Assembly: GCA_947568835.1 (NCBI GenBank)
Contig: OX387610.1
Coordinates: forward strand, 5,620,001 to 5,684,000
Origin: Protonemura montana
Lineage: Eukaryota > Arthropoda > Insecta > Plecoptera > Nemouridae
Direction of reading: 5' to 3'
DNA: 64,000 bases
The translations under genes and the position numbers were made by a program. This document shows, one piece after another, positions 45,778-55,578 of the stretch (its first letter is position 1; each line of letters starts with the position of its first letter). The notes under the pieces are model-generated. The model searched no databases and was not told the origin of the DNA. It saw nothing but the letters and a program-made list of their open reading frames with translations.

Positions 45778-46092
45778 GATTGATGACTGATTATTGGGGT
45801 ATAACGACGCACCGTTTTGACAACTAGTTTTTGCGGCGCTGGTCTAATGGCGTCGGTAAATAAGTGGAAGATGATGATGATGATGAACTTTACCTAGCCT
45901 AGAAGTGAGGAGGGAAAACCCGGTGCCGTCAAGTAGCCTACTCCTGTCGAAGAGCACCAAGGGGACCACCAGCTTAACGTCCCTTCCGAAGGACGGTACA
46001 ACGCGAACAAATCCATGCTGTCGAGAGGTTGATAAGCAAGGCGATTGAAGTTGCTGTACTAACTTTCATCCTCTCACCCGAACAAAACTGGT
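45778..46092 (-). mobile_element. 5S-SINE body and tail, head lost
   Basis: ATTGGGGTATAACGACGCAC, CGCTGGTCTAATGGCGTCGG, CTAGCCTAGAAGTGAGGAGG, CCTTCCGAAGGACGGTACAA and GAGAGGTTGATAAGCAAGGC are in minus orientation. It stops at CCGAACAAAACTGGTCC, before the 5S head. It faces the copy at 44855 tail to tail across about 500 bases. Confidence 0.85.
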
Positions 46093-46460
46093 CCACAGTT
46101 CTTGATCGCATAACAAAATAATTGATATTTTTTGGTGAATCTAAAAGGTTTTCCTTTTTTTCCTCAGTTTTATCAAAGACTAGATCGCGAGATACAAAGG
46201 TATTTTATTTGCTACATAACTGATCAATCAAAATCAATAATCAAACTTCCTTTCACAATAGTAGTAACCATTTTTCTTTTGGTTCCTATGAAATTAACAC
46301 CATTGTACTCGCTGTTGGTTTCGCTAGTTCGTTTGGTTCCTCCATCCCAAATCCCCGCCACTCTACGTTTTATTTTGGCAATGCTCCCATTTCTTTTTTT
46401 GCTTCCCGAACGCAACCCGTGGCTGGTAATGTTCCAAAAAATCCTGTTCTGATTTCATCC
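46093..46460. other. Sequence upstream of tRNA-Lys
   Basis: A hydrophobic 106-codon frame (46132-46452) ends just before the tRNA gene. A 63-codon frame opposes it (46224-46415). No recognisable domain; chance is likely. Confidence 0.35.
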
Positions 46461-46533
46461 GCCCGGCTAGCTCAGTCGGTAGAGCACGAGACTCTTAATC
46501 TCGGGGTCGTGGGTTCGAGCCCCACGTTGGGCG
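46461..46533 (+). tRNA. tRNA-Lys (anticodon CTT)
   Basis: The 73-base cloverleaf is complete. The acceptor GCCCGGC pairs with GTTGGGC (two G-T pairs) and the D arm is GCTC...GAGC. The anticodon stem CGAGA/TCTCG has loop CTCTTAA, giving anticodon CTT at 46494-46496, which reads AAG. The T arm is GTGGG-TTCGAGC-CCCAC. A and B boxes (TAGCTCAGTCGG, GGTTCGAGCCC) are intact. TTTTT at 46537-46541 and again at 46548-46552 are polymerase III terminators. There is no intron, and CCA is not encoded, as expected in eukaryotes. It appears fully functional. Confidence 0.96.
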
Positions 46534-47626
46534 AAATTTTTGACCTCTTTTTAGTAGTTGCCCACTGAATCAACTAACTAACATTTGCAGTGCTTTCTTT
46601 TTCGTACTTTACTTGGGTTTATTTTATGCATTTGGATGGATACGATCAAGAATATTTAAAAAGGGAATTCTACGGTAATTAAACTTTCTAATCTGATTTT
46701 GGTATTTCATTTCAAATTTTGGTATGTCGATATTTTCTTTCTCGTTATTTACTATTTGATATTTACACAAAAAATTTCAACTTACTTATACGCGTTGTTA
46801 ACTTTGATGATCAAGAAAATGGTTAGCTGCACACAAGAATTATCGCAAGTTTAAAAAAATAATATAGAAAAAAAAAATCAAAAACATTCTTGTGAAAAAC
46901 ACCTCTTCCTCTTTACACCATCTAAAATATATATATATAAACTGAATCATTCTGATTCACTGCCCACTGTCAATCGATCATAATCGGCAAGCTTCATCTT
47001 TCTGCTTTCCCAGAAAGCCTAGCTAAAATTTCTTACAGAGGGGTAGTTATATCTCCAACGGAGTCTGTCGTTCGGAAATGACGAAGCTATCACGATGTTA
47101 TGATGATACGGGGCAGTGAAACTGGCTCACTTTCCTGCTACCATTACAGCAACAATCTCATTCGGAGAGAGAGGTATTGAGATGTTTTGCTATGCCATCT
47201 CTGGGTGGGGTTGGTTACGAGGGGAAAGCGGAAGAAAAGCCAGCGAACAGAAATGTACGAACCTGTTTTCGTTTATTAAAACGTAACTTTTGAGAGTTTT
47301 GTCGTATATACAGAAGCGGTCTATTTCCAGACAGAAAACAAGTCTGCATGTCATTTTCTTTATGCTCCGTTCAGCGAAAGAACATATTCTTGATGGTAGC
47401 GGCGCCACCGGTCGTTTTTAGGTGACTTGTGGGCCAACTGGCATTTTAAAATCACAGCAAATCATCTCCGCTGATGTCCGCCATGTTTGCTTTGCTCTAA
47501 CGCTTTTGTCGTGCCAAGATTTTTGTTTTTCGAGCTAATAGAAGAACTTTTTACCGATTGTAACCATTTTCGATTTTTTGTTTGAAAATATAATTTGTGT
47601 TTTGAAATGCCTACATTGAAATTTTA
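46534..47626. other. AT-rich non-coding DNA
   Basis: Contains the tRNA terminators and a short TA tract at 46929-46939. A 72-codon minus-strand frame at 47190-47408 has no recognisable domain. Confidence 0.5.
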
Positions 47627-48391
47627 GCAATGCAGGGGACAGTCCTTGTGCTGGTATCTTCTCTCACGGGCTAGACTGTAGCAATGCAGGGGGGCAGTCC
47701 TTGGGCTGGTATCTTCTCTCACGGGCTAGACTGTAGCAATGCTGGGAGCAGTACTTTTGCTGGTATCTTCTCTCACGGGCTAGACTGTAGCAATGCAGGG
47801 GGCAGTCCTTGTGCTGGTATCTTCTCTCACGGGCTAGACTGTAGCAATGCAGGGGGCAGTCCTTGTGCTGGTATCTTCTCTCACGGGCTAGACTGTAGCA
47901 ATGCTGGGAGCAGTACTTGTGCTGGTATCTTCTCTCACGGGCTAGACTGTAGCAATGCAGGGGACAGTCTTTGTGCTGGTATCTTCTCTCACAGGCTAGA
48001 CTGTAGCAATGCAGGGGACAGTCTTTGTGCTGGTATCTTCTCTCACGAGCTAGACTGAAGCAATGCAGGGGGGCAGTCCTTGGGCTGGTATCTTCTCTCA
48101 CGGGATAGACTGAAGCAATGCAGGGGACAGTCCTTTGCTGATATCTTCACACACGGACTAGACTGTAGCAATGCAGGGGACAGTCCTTGTGCTGGTATCT
48201 TCTTTCACGGGCCTGACTGTAGCAATGCTGGGGCAGTCCTTGTGCTGGTATCTTCTCTCACGGGCTAGACTGTAGCAATGCTGGGGCAGTCCTTGTGCTG
48301 GTATCTTCTCTCACGGGCCTGACTGTAGCAATGTAGGGGACAGTCCTTGTGCCATTATTCTCTCCAATCTTCTCTCACGGACTAGACTGTA
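47627..48391. repeat. 54-bp tandem repeat, block 1 (about 14 units)
   Basis: The unit is GCAATGCAGGGGACAGTCCT, TGTGCTGGTATCTTCTCTCA, CGGGCTAGACTGTA; starts at 47790 and 47844 give 54 bases. Variants (GCTGGGAGCAGTACTT, GGGGGCAGTCC, GGGCCTGACTG) alternate along the block. As 54 is a multiple of three, both strands stay open: plus reads CAGIFSHGLDCSNAGDS per unit, minus reads RERRYQHKDCPLHCYSLA. Small length variants break the frames near the ends, so coding is doubtful. Confidence 0.93.
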
Positions 48392-48880
48392 TGTCTGTTT
48401 TTCAAAAGAGTAACAGTAAAATTTTAGATTTTAGAAAAGTCTCGAAGATGGACCGATTATCACTGGTACACTTGTGTAATCCAAATCCTAAAGATTTCCT
48501 TCTTGCCTCAAGCTTGAATCAATAACGTCTTTACTTATCTCACCCCAGCGAGGAGGGTGGTAAAGTTCAACTAGCTAACTAACTGCTACTCGAGAAGTTA
48601 CGGATCTTGGAAATGAATTTGTCCTTTTCTATACGAAGGTGTGAATTTCTAGACGAAATCTCTACGCATTTTGAAGATATTTTTCGCGGTGTGGTTTGAA
48701 GCGAAAAACATTATTAAAAATCGAGGCGAGAATTCTTTACGGTTGTAAAGTTAAGTGGTTTCACATTTCAATTTGGGACTGAAAATTGCCATCCCCCGGC
48801 CCCGAACCCCTTGAAAAAAAAAGATTTTTACACTTCCGCATACATCTTTGGTTTATTTTTAGCCTAAAAAATACACATAA
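48392..48880. other. Spacer between the two 54-bp blocks
   Basis: About 490 bases of AT-rich DNA without repeat units. It may be an insertion that split one array, or unique DNA between two. Confidence 0.5.
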
Positions 48881-49164
48881 AGGGACAGTCCTTGTGCTGG
48901 TATCTTCTCTCACGGGCTAAACTGTAGTAATGCAGGGGACAGTCCTTGTGCTGGTATCTTCTCTCACGGGCTAGACTGTAGCAATGCAGGGGACAGTCCT
49001 TGTGCTGGTATCTTCTCTCACGGGCTAGACTGTAGCAATGCAGGGGACAGTCCTTGTGCTGGTATCTTCTCTCACGGGCTAGACTGTAGCAATGCAGGGG
49101 ACAGTCCTTGTGCTGGTATCTTCTCTCACGGGCTAAACTGTAGTAATGCAGGGGACAGTCCTTT
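48881..49164. repeat. 54-bp tandem repeat, block 2 (about 5 units)
   Basis: The units are more uniform than in block 1, nearly all reading GCAGGGGACAGTCCTTGTGC. Both end units carry the variant GGGCTAAACTGTAGTAATGC. It ends inside a unit at GGGGACAGTCCTTTAGCG. Confidence 0.93.
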
Positions 49165-49287
49165 AGCGTGTATCATATTTATAGAGAGAGAAGATGTATA
49201 TAAATATAAACTCGAGATATATAAAGTGAAAGTAAAAAAACCCTATCCCTATAAAAAGAAATAAAAAAAATATATAGGTATTTTTTC
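49165..49287. other. A/T-rich spacer
   Basis: AGAGAGAGAAG and TATATAAATATAAACTC low-complexity words; no gene. Confidence 0.5.
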
Positions 49288-49553
49288 GATTCATGTTCAT
49301 CTTGTCAACTCGACTCGACCATCTAAGCTGTGTTGCCCCAACTTACGTACCTATGCTCACTCCTTCCCACCAAGTAAACACCAAAGATAATTTAAATTCA
49401 ATGCAATACATTCAATAACGTAGCCAAATCAATCAATTCTGACAGCTGACAAGTTTCAAAGGTAAACATTGACTCCGACAGATGTGTGAACAAAGACCTA
49501 TTACAAGAACTTGATACACCCGAGCTTTTTGGAATACACTGTACGAGGTTTTG
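49288..49553 (+). repeat. Dispersed repeat E, copy 2
   Basis: GATTCATGTTCATCTTGTCA, ACTCGACTCGACCATCTAAG, CCAAATCAATCAATTCTGAC, CAAGAACTTGATACACCCGA and TTTTTGGAATACACTGTACG follow the order of copy 1 at 41767-42070, with small deletions. Confidence 0.6.
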
Positions 49554-49572
49554 TTACCTAAAAGGTTGTGTT

Positions 49573-49615
49573 AATTGATTGTTTCCTGTTTAACGACGCA
49601 CTGTTTTTGAAAACG
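49573..49615 (-). mobile_element. 5S-SINE tail stub
   Basis: ATTGATTGTTTCCTGTTTAA followed by CGACGCACTGTTTTTG is only the extreme 3' end of the SINE, a very short 5'-truncated copy. Confidence 0.6.
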
Positions 49616-50706
49616 GGCCCTTCTAAACACCATGTCAAACACAGCTCGAGACATGTAGAAGATGTTCTTCCAATCTTCCCCGGCGTCCGTATCAGGATGA
49701 AGGGGTTGCGTTTAGGGCACAGTTGGATATAAGGAAAGAGGTTCTGGGAGGCAGGAGGGGGGTTGTTACTCGCGTTCATCCCCTTTAGCCCTGCCCCACA
49801 TCCCCATGGTTACGCGATAAATCCAGAAATGATATTAAGAAGCAAGCTGAACACGGGGAAAACCGGGGAAAGTTTTACAAGAATTTTCTCGATCAGTTTT
49901 CCTTTTTTTTTCGTAGATTTCCCAAACGGTAGGTTGGGACGAGCGAGGAGATATGGCCGAGTGTTATCTTAATAGGAGACGGGTAAACTTTGCGTGTGTT
50001 TTTACATGATTTGGTTAGGATTTTTTTAGGGAAATTGTTGGCATTTTTTACACAAAAATGGAGGAAATGTAAAAAAAAAAAAGTTCCTGTCATTTTTACA
50101 CAAAATAAGAGAAATAACGGTGCTCATTTTTTGTGTTGCGGCCATTATTAACCTTGGTTTGTGTTGTGAAAGTGGAACTACCATGCTAACCAAAGTTCTG
50201 TAACCTCTCGCAGCAATTTTTCAAGGTCAACATGCCCAATTCCGATTTAGCTCAAGATATTGAACCCAAAATCAACTCATATTCTAAGAAAACAACGTTA
50301 AACTCCTACTTATACGATAACATTGTCATTAATTCAGTGCCAACGAACTTGAAGTTGTTACTTTCATTTTTGCACTGTTTTTGTTCGTTATCTACACACT
50401 TTTAAACTTGTTTGGATAGATTTTTGACAGTTTTTAAACAATTTTTGTAAAAGGGAACTCGTCTGAGCAGTTTTACATAGTTACGACTGTTTTGACCATT
50501 TAATTTTTTATAAGCTCTACACAAAAAAAAATGCGCTGATGGTAAAAAAAACTGATTTTCGAAATGGATGTAATATGCTAAACTACAAAAGCATATCAAT
50601 GTCCATTTTAGATTTTTTTTTAACCTGTGTTGAAACTATGATAAAACACTACTTAAGTGTGTCAAAAATATTGTTTACTAACAAATGTATTTCCCTCTGT
50701 TTTCAG
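49616..50706. other. Unassigned DNA
   Basis: Frames of 65-83 codons at 49558, 49763, 49893, 50402 and 50539 lie on both strands without recognisable domains. The last one runs through the splice-like junction at 50706. Confidence 0.4.
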
Positions 50707-50786
50707 GTAAGTGTCGAGTCCTGTGACGCAAAGACTTCACGACAAAGACCTAAGGATATTTTCATCCTTAGACCCTGGGACCGCAA
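50707..50786 (+). other. Candidate recursive splice site with 80-base open exon
   Basis: TTTCCCTCTGTTTTCAG ends at 50706 and is followed at once by GTAAGT, so the junction CAG|GTAAGT is a full recursive-site consensus. A second donor, CCGCAA|GTAAGC, begins at 50787, leaving 80 bases. Only one frame is open throughout, 26 codons (VSVESCDAKTSRQRPKDIF, then ILRPWDR), and its stop would fall inside the donor. The segment contains an 8-base inverted repeat, CTAAGGAT / ATCCTTAG. It could be a small coding exon or a recursive-splicing exon. It is the counterpart of 19432-19509. Confidence 0.4.
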
Positions 50787-51220
50787 GTAAGCTCCTGCCG
50801 CGTTTAGCATTTCAAAGAAAAACAACATAAATCAACCGCGTGAGCAAGCGTGCTCAAGAAATCCCTTTCAAGCTTTGTTTTATTGCGAAATTATGCCCCC
50901 AGGATCGCTGTCCAAACTCTTTGGCCGATCGAGGCGCCCCCAAGTCTTAGCGGAAACTTGGCTAACTGCGTGGAAACTTTCGATGTTACGGTCGGCGAGT
51001 GAATGACCACAAACAGGATGCTTTTACGCACATCCGCGAAACTTTTGCGTGCTAAACTGCGTGGCGGTCTGCGATTGTGATACAGATCGATGGAAAAAAA
51101 GAATATTTCCAAGTTTGATTTTAGGCTGAGTGAGTTTCATCTGTTTGCAATGTCAGTTAAGAAACTGGGCTCCACGTTATTATCCTAGCCTACATTTTAA
51201 CTTGCTTTGGCTTATTAAAA
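50787..51220. other. Unassigned DNA with a minus-strand frame
   Basis: A 73-codon minus-strand frame (50891-51112) contains RSLARKSFADVRKSILFVV and looks moderately protein-like, but lies in GC-richer DNA and has no domain I know. Confidence 0.3.
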
Positions 51221-51583
51221 AAACACTGGTTTTCGCTATAGATCAGCGAAGTTAAGCAACCAGTGCGCTGGGTCGGGTATTGGCTGGGTGACCATCATAC
51301 ACATGACCAGTTCTGTTCGGGAGAGAGGTTGGAGGGATGAAAGTTAGTACAACAAATTCACTCGCCTTGCTTATCAACCTCTCGACAGCATGGATTTGTG
51401 GAGGAATCCTGTTGTTCGCTTTGTACCGTTCTTCGGAAGGAACGTTAAGCCGGGTTTACTCTCGTTCCTCATAGGTTAGGTTAGATACATCTTAATTTGT
51501 ATCGTCAACCACTTATTCACCAGCAGGACTCGTTATCAAAAGTGTGCGTCTTTAAACACCACAAATCAATCAATCAGTAAAGG
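51221..51583 (+). mobile_element. 5S-derived SINE with internal deletion
   Basis: AAACACTGGTTTTCGCTATA leader, GATCAGCGAAGTTAAGCAAC, GGTATTGGCTGGGTGACC, GTTCGGGAGAGAGGTTGGAG, CCTCTCGACAGCATGGATTT, AAGGAACGTTAAGCC. The GGTCCCCTTGGTGCTCTTCGAC part is deleted. It ends TTTAAACACCACAAATCAAT and CAATCAG. The 5S head is intact. Confidence 0.85.
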
Positions 51584-52714
51584 TACTGGATAAAATAAAA
51601 TTGAGATACTCAAAAAGCCTTCCTGCTAGGTCCCCAATTCTCAAGGCGTTACATAGTATAGACGAAACTCGATTCTGGCTTCATTGTTCCAGTCCAACTT
51701 CAGAAATATCGTCTTTCATCTGCAACTTCCGGTTCACCATCTTACCCCACGACCAACAAGATACGCGTTTTTCTCGGCAACTTCCGTTACTCTTTTGTCA
51801 CAACTCTTTTATTTTCTTGCTTGAAAAAGTAGCAAGAAAAGTATTGCGTACACAGATCATTTTCATTGTCAGTGGATTTCCTTGACAAACGCGACAAGAT
51901 TTTAATTTTTTTTTATTGAGTTTTTTTATTGCCGAATCTACTTGTGCGTGTTTACATAAAGTCATGATGTAGAGGGCCATTAACATACATTTGCGTCGAG
52001 TTTATCGACAAAACGCGTTGTAATATAAGCAACACATAAAATAAAAATGAAGAAACAGACACAAAAAATGTAAGCTCTCGCTGACATCGCCAAAAAAGTA
52101 CAATGAAATGTGAACATTTTGGCTGGCCATAAAATTCCAATTTCTTTGCGGGCTAACCTCGCCTACTTCTCCTAAAAACTCGACTTAACGTTTTTTTTTT
52201 TTTGCTGCCAGTCTGAGGGTTGTTTATTTTCTTCTTTTCTTTATAGAGTATTTTTGCCAGTGAAACTAACACATGCGTAAAAATAATTATCATCTGTTGT
52301 CGCGGTAGCGTTGAGAGTTGAAAGAAAAATTATGCAAAGTTAAATTGTTATAAAAAAAAGTAATAAAACTTCAAAAGCAGCGATCCAAGAAAATGAAAAT
52401 AAAATGTGGGTGTTCTGTTCGGTCTTTCTGAAACAAGTTTACAACTTTGAGATCTACCTAAAATGCTCGTTCATCTGCACGTATATAAACCCTAAGCGTG
52501 GATTAAATTGGATAGCAAATTCAAACTTTTTAAACGTTGTATGTCCAGAAAAATTGGCCGAAGTTTATGAAGAAATTAAAAGTATCTGATTGGGTGTGAT
52601 CATGGAGATGATTTTTTTAACTGACCGTTATCTTTTATAATACCGACATTCTTTAACCGGCCATTAATACAAATTTCAAAATATCCTAGAAAAATAGGAT
52701 TAGGATCTGGACAA
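51584..52714. other. AT-rich non-coding DNA
   Basis: Frames at 51601 (94 codons), 51798, 51952 and 52404 have no recognisable domain. A T run lies at about 52191-52203. Confidence 0.4.
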
Positions 52715-52930
52715 AAACCATTTTAACTTGGTTTTTAATGCTCTTAAGTGAAGAACAACTAAATTTCCCAACATTTCGTAACTTGTACCTGTTACTTTTA
52801 GGTACAAGTTACGAAACTTTGGGAAATTTTGTTGTTCTTCACTTAGCATTCAAAACCCAGTTCAAATAGTTTTTGTCAGAACTAGTGCTAAGGTTAGATA
52901 AAAGAGACATGAGTCTAAAAACCTTTATAA
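52715..52930. mobile_element. Foldback element, family B copy 3
   Basis: AACAACTAAATTTCCCAACA, TTTCGTAACTTGTACCTG and the inverse, AGGTACAAGTTACGAAACTT, TGGGAAATTTTGTTGTTC, form a long core hairpin. The right arm (CACTTAGCATTCAAAACCCA, AACTAGTGCTAAGGTTAG, GACATGAGTCTAAAAACC) matches copies 1 and 2. Most of the left arm is missing. The core matches that of copy 1 (TTACGAAACGTCGGG), but both arms of the core are preserved here. Confidence 0.75.
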
Positions 52931-53759
52931 GGATTAGAATCTCTTATTTAAACCTTGCCTATGTAACTTAACTCTCCTGTATTTTATCCCTGAGCCAAAA
53001 ACTGCACTTTTGATTGAAAAAATGCTAATTTAAAATTGAACCCTTAAGCTCCCACAAAAAAAATTTAAAAACATAATCAAATAACTCCACTTTCACCCCC
53101 TAAACAGACGTAGACAGCAAGCCTAACCCTGCATATTAGAGTCAACGATATAGCCTAGATATAGGTATAACCGCGCATCTACCAACGACCCCTTACCACC
53201 CTTACATTGCAATCGCACAATCTCATTTAGGGGTTGCTAGATGGATACCTACAGAACGACGCGGCATCGTACATAGGGGTCGGTGGAATGGCCACTTCCG
53301 CGCCGTTGTCTTTATGACTCCCATGCGGTGTACGGCGGCGGCTTCTGAAACCCAGTGGCGCGGGAACTGTACGCCATTTTATGTTATCTACGTTTTCTCT
53401 TTTACTTGACTTTAAAAATGTATATTTTAACTTCGAACAGAATGTTATTATTATACTTTTGAGAGCGGAGAGTGTATCTTTCTTTTATTTATTGATTCTG
53501 TATTTTAGGTTACATGCATCTAGGAAGCAAGGTTGTTGGTGCTTTTGTTTTGGGGATGTCAAGTCAGACAAGTTTTCTCTCTTGATAAAGTAACTAACTT
53601 TGATTTCTAATTAATTAAAGACCTAAAATTTAAAAAAAAATGTTGGAGAAACCGAAAATTTACACAATTTTCAGTCAAAAACTATCTTTTTAAAATAGGG
53701 AGTATGGTAATGGTGTTCTTGATGGCTCGGGACCTAGTTGAACCTTGGTCGGGACCTTG
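52931..53759. other. Unassigned DNA
   Basis: A CpG-rich patch lies at about 53250-53365. A 70-codon frame at 53381-53593 has no recognisable domain. CTAGTTGAA and GGGACCT words are repeated near 53725-53770. Confidence 0.4.
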
Positions 53760-54012
53760 CTCCTAGTTGAAAACACCGTATTATTCGATATTAATCGCAG
53801 ATTGCTCGCATTTGAGACTGGATTTCTCACAAATAATATTTTTTGAAGCTAACCTCGACTATCAATGTAGGTACATGTATCGATATTTTGAGGCGTTATT
53901 GTTTAATTGTATAGGTTCGTTAAAAAGAACGGCCAAAAGTGCCATGGGGAAGTACCTTCCGTTGCCACGTGTTGCCGCCTCATTTGCCCCGCAGAAAATT
54001 AAAAATTAGCTT
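53760..54012 (+). mobile_element. Small-element family A copy
   Basis: ATCGCAGATTGCTCGCATTT, GAGACTGGATTTCTCAC, GGTACATGTATCGATATTTT, GAGGCGTTATTGTTTAATTG, AAAAAGAACGGCCAAAAGTG and GTTGCCACGTGTTGCCGCC occur in order, ending at AAAATTAGC. It has the same orientation as 29215. Confidence 0.68.
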
Positions 54013-54020
54013 GGGGATTC

Positions 54021-54064
54021 TAATTATTATTTGTGGTGTTTAACGACGCACTGTTTTAACCTAT
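54021..54064 (-). mobile_element. 5S-SINE tail stub
   Basis: TTATTTGTGGTGTTTAACGA followed by CGCACTGTTTTAAC is the 3' extremity only. It is inserted right beside the family A copy. Confidence 0.6.
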
Positions 54065-54134
54065 ACACCTAATGGTACTTTTGCAATTAGAGGTTATGTT
54101 ATACCAACATTTTCAACTGTACGTTAAATCTGTA

Positions 54135-54250
54135 ACTCACAGAAACATCTGAATTTGACTGTATTTTATTGGAAATCGTCACATGGTAATAGTTTCAACT
54201 AACATTTCAACAAAGAGTTGAGATTTTGGTAAAACCGGATCTAAGTCTGT
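54135..54250. repeat. Dispersed repeat C, copy 2
   Basis: CACAGAAACATCTGAATTTG, TATTGGAAATCGTCACATGG, AGTTTCAACTAACATTTCAA and GAGATTTTGGTAAAACC match 18036-18160. Confidence 0.65.
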
Positions 54251-55008
54251 TAATCTGGACGACATGTCTCATTATTTCAAATAATTATCTTTGTAAAATC
54301 AGTTCTGGTTGAGACCTAACAGGTAGGCAATGGTCCCATTGCCAACAAGCTCTGGTCGCCACTGGCTACTAAGGAAGCTGAAGACGCCAGAGGTTATGGG
54401 TGTAAATATTTTGTCAGCGGCCTTTCCCTGCAACGGCGGTGGTACACTGGTAACCAGAGGGTTGTCAAAGCAGCGTTTGAAATGGCGAGACCATCTCATT
54501 TATGTTGCATGTGGACGACGTCCTCTGGCTTCTAGCGGGGTAGCTGGCTGGGAATTGTGCGCGCTGCGGTTAGGGGTTGGTCAGGGTTTTCGGGGGTTAC
54601 TGTTGGGAATTGAATGGGATATGAGGACGATAGTGATTTTAAAATTTTCGAAGGTTCTGTTTGATTGGAACGTTAGTAGTCAATTTTAGATATGGAGTGT
54701 GGAGGTACGTCCGTTGAATGTATTTAAAATTGCTTTAATTACGTTGGTATATTGTTGATTTTTTTTTTTTTTTTGATAAGTGTTTATTTGTTTTATTTGA
54801 TTTTGTTGCTTCAACACTTATGTCAATAAACAATCACATAAATGTGGTTTTTAAGTAATATTTTTCTTTTTAAAACCAAATTCCTGGGGGTATCAAGTGA
54901 TTTTAATAACCGTTAAAATAGCAGATGTTTTTCACAAAAAAACCTGCATTTACTCAAATTTTTCTGAGACGGTAATTTAAAAACAAAAATATATAATCAA
55001 AAATATGA
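54251..55008. other. Unassigned DNA
   Basis: A 119-codon plus-strand frame (54330-54689) and a 66-codon minus-strand frame (54299-54499) overlap in GC-richer DNA; neither resembles a family I know. A T run lies at about 54760-54774. Confidence 0.35.
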
Positions 55009-55578
55009 GATTCCATTGTAGATTCAACGTTTGGTAGCAATGGAGATGCTGAGATCGCCTGACAGAACTTCTCAATTCTGCTATCTTATGTTACCACGGG
55101 TATATCATGGCCTAGCATAGGAGGTTCAATGGTAGATTCAACGTTTAGTAGCCATGGAGATGCTGAGATCACCTGACAGAGCTTCTCAATTCTGCTATCT
55201 TATGTTACCACGGGTATATCATGGCCTGGCATAGGAGGTCCAATGGTAGATTCAACGTTTAGTAGCCATGGAGATGCTGAGATCACCTGACAGAGCTTCT
55301 CAATTCTGCTATCTTATGTTACCACGGTTATATCATGGCCTAGCATAGGAGGTTCAATGGTAGATTCAACGTTTAGTAGCCATGGAGATGCTGAGATCAC
55401 CTGACAGAGCTTCTCAATTCTGCTATCTTATGTTACCACGGGTATATCATGGCCTAGCATAGGAGGTTCAATGGTAGATTCAACGTTTGGTAGCCATGGA
55501 GATGCTGAGATCGCCTGACAGAGCTTCTCAATTCTGCTATCTTATGTTCCAAGGGGATAAAATGGCCTAGCATAGGAT
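55009..55578. repeat. 114-bp tandem repeat, locus 2 (5 units)
   Basis: The unit is the same as at 25467 (GGTTCAATGGTAGATTCAAC, GCCATGGAGATGCTGAGATC, ATATCATGGCCTAGCATAGG). The first and last units share GAGATCGCCTGACAG while the middle ones read GAGATCACC. It ends GGCCTAGCATAGGATCCTG after a changed TTCCAAGGGGATAAAATGG. Confidence 0.92.

Noticed and set aside
46132-46452. Hydrophobic 106-codon frame next to tRNA-Lys, possible membrane protein
   Set aside because: The hydrophobicity comes from T-rich DNA, an opposing frame exists, and no motif is seen.
47664-48101. Minus-strand frame of 145 codons with RERRYQHKDCPLHCYSLA repeats
   Set aside because: It lies inside the 54-bp array. The opposite strand is open too, there is no gene context, and the frame breaks where unit length varies. 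Kept as a repeat, not a gene.
54330-54689. 119-codon plus-strand frame
   Set aside because: The stretch has few stops on both strands because it is GC-richer. No domain and no splice-like border was found.
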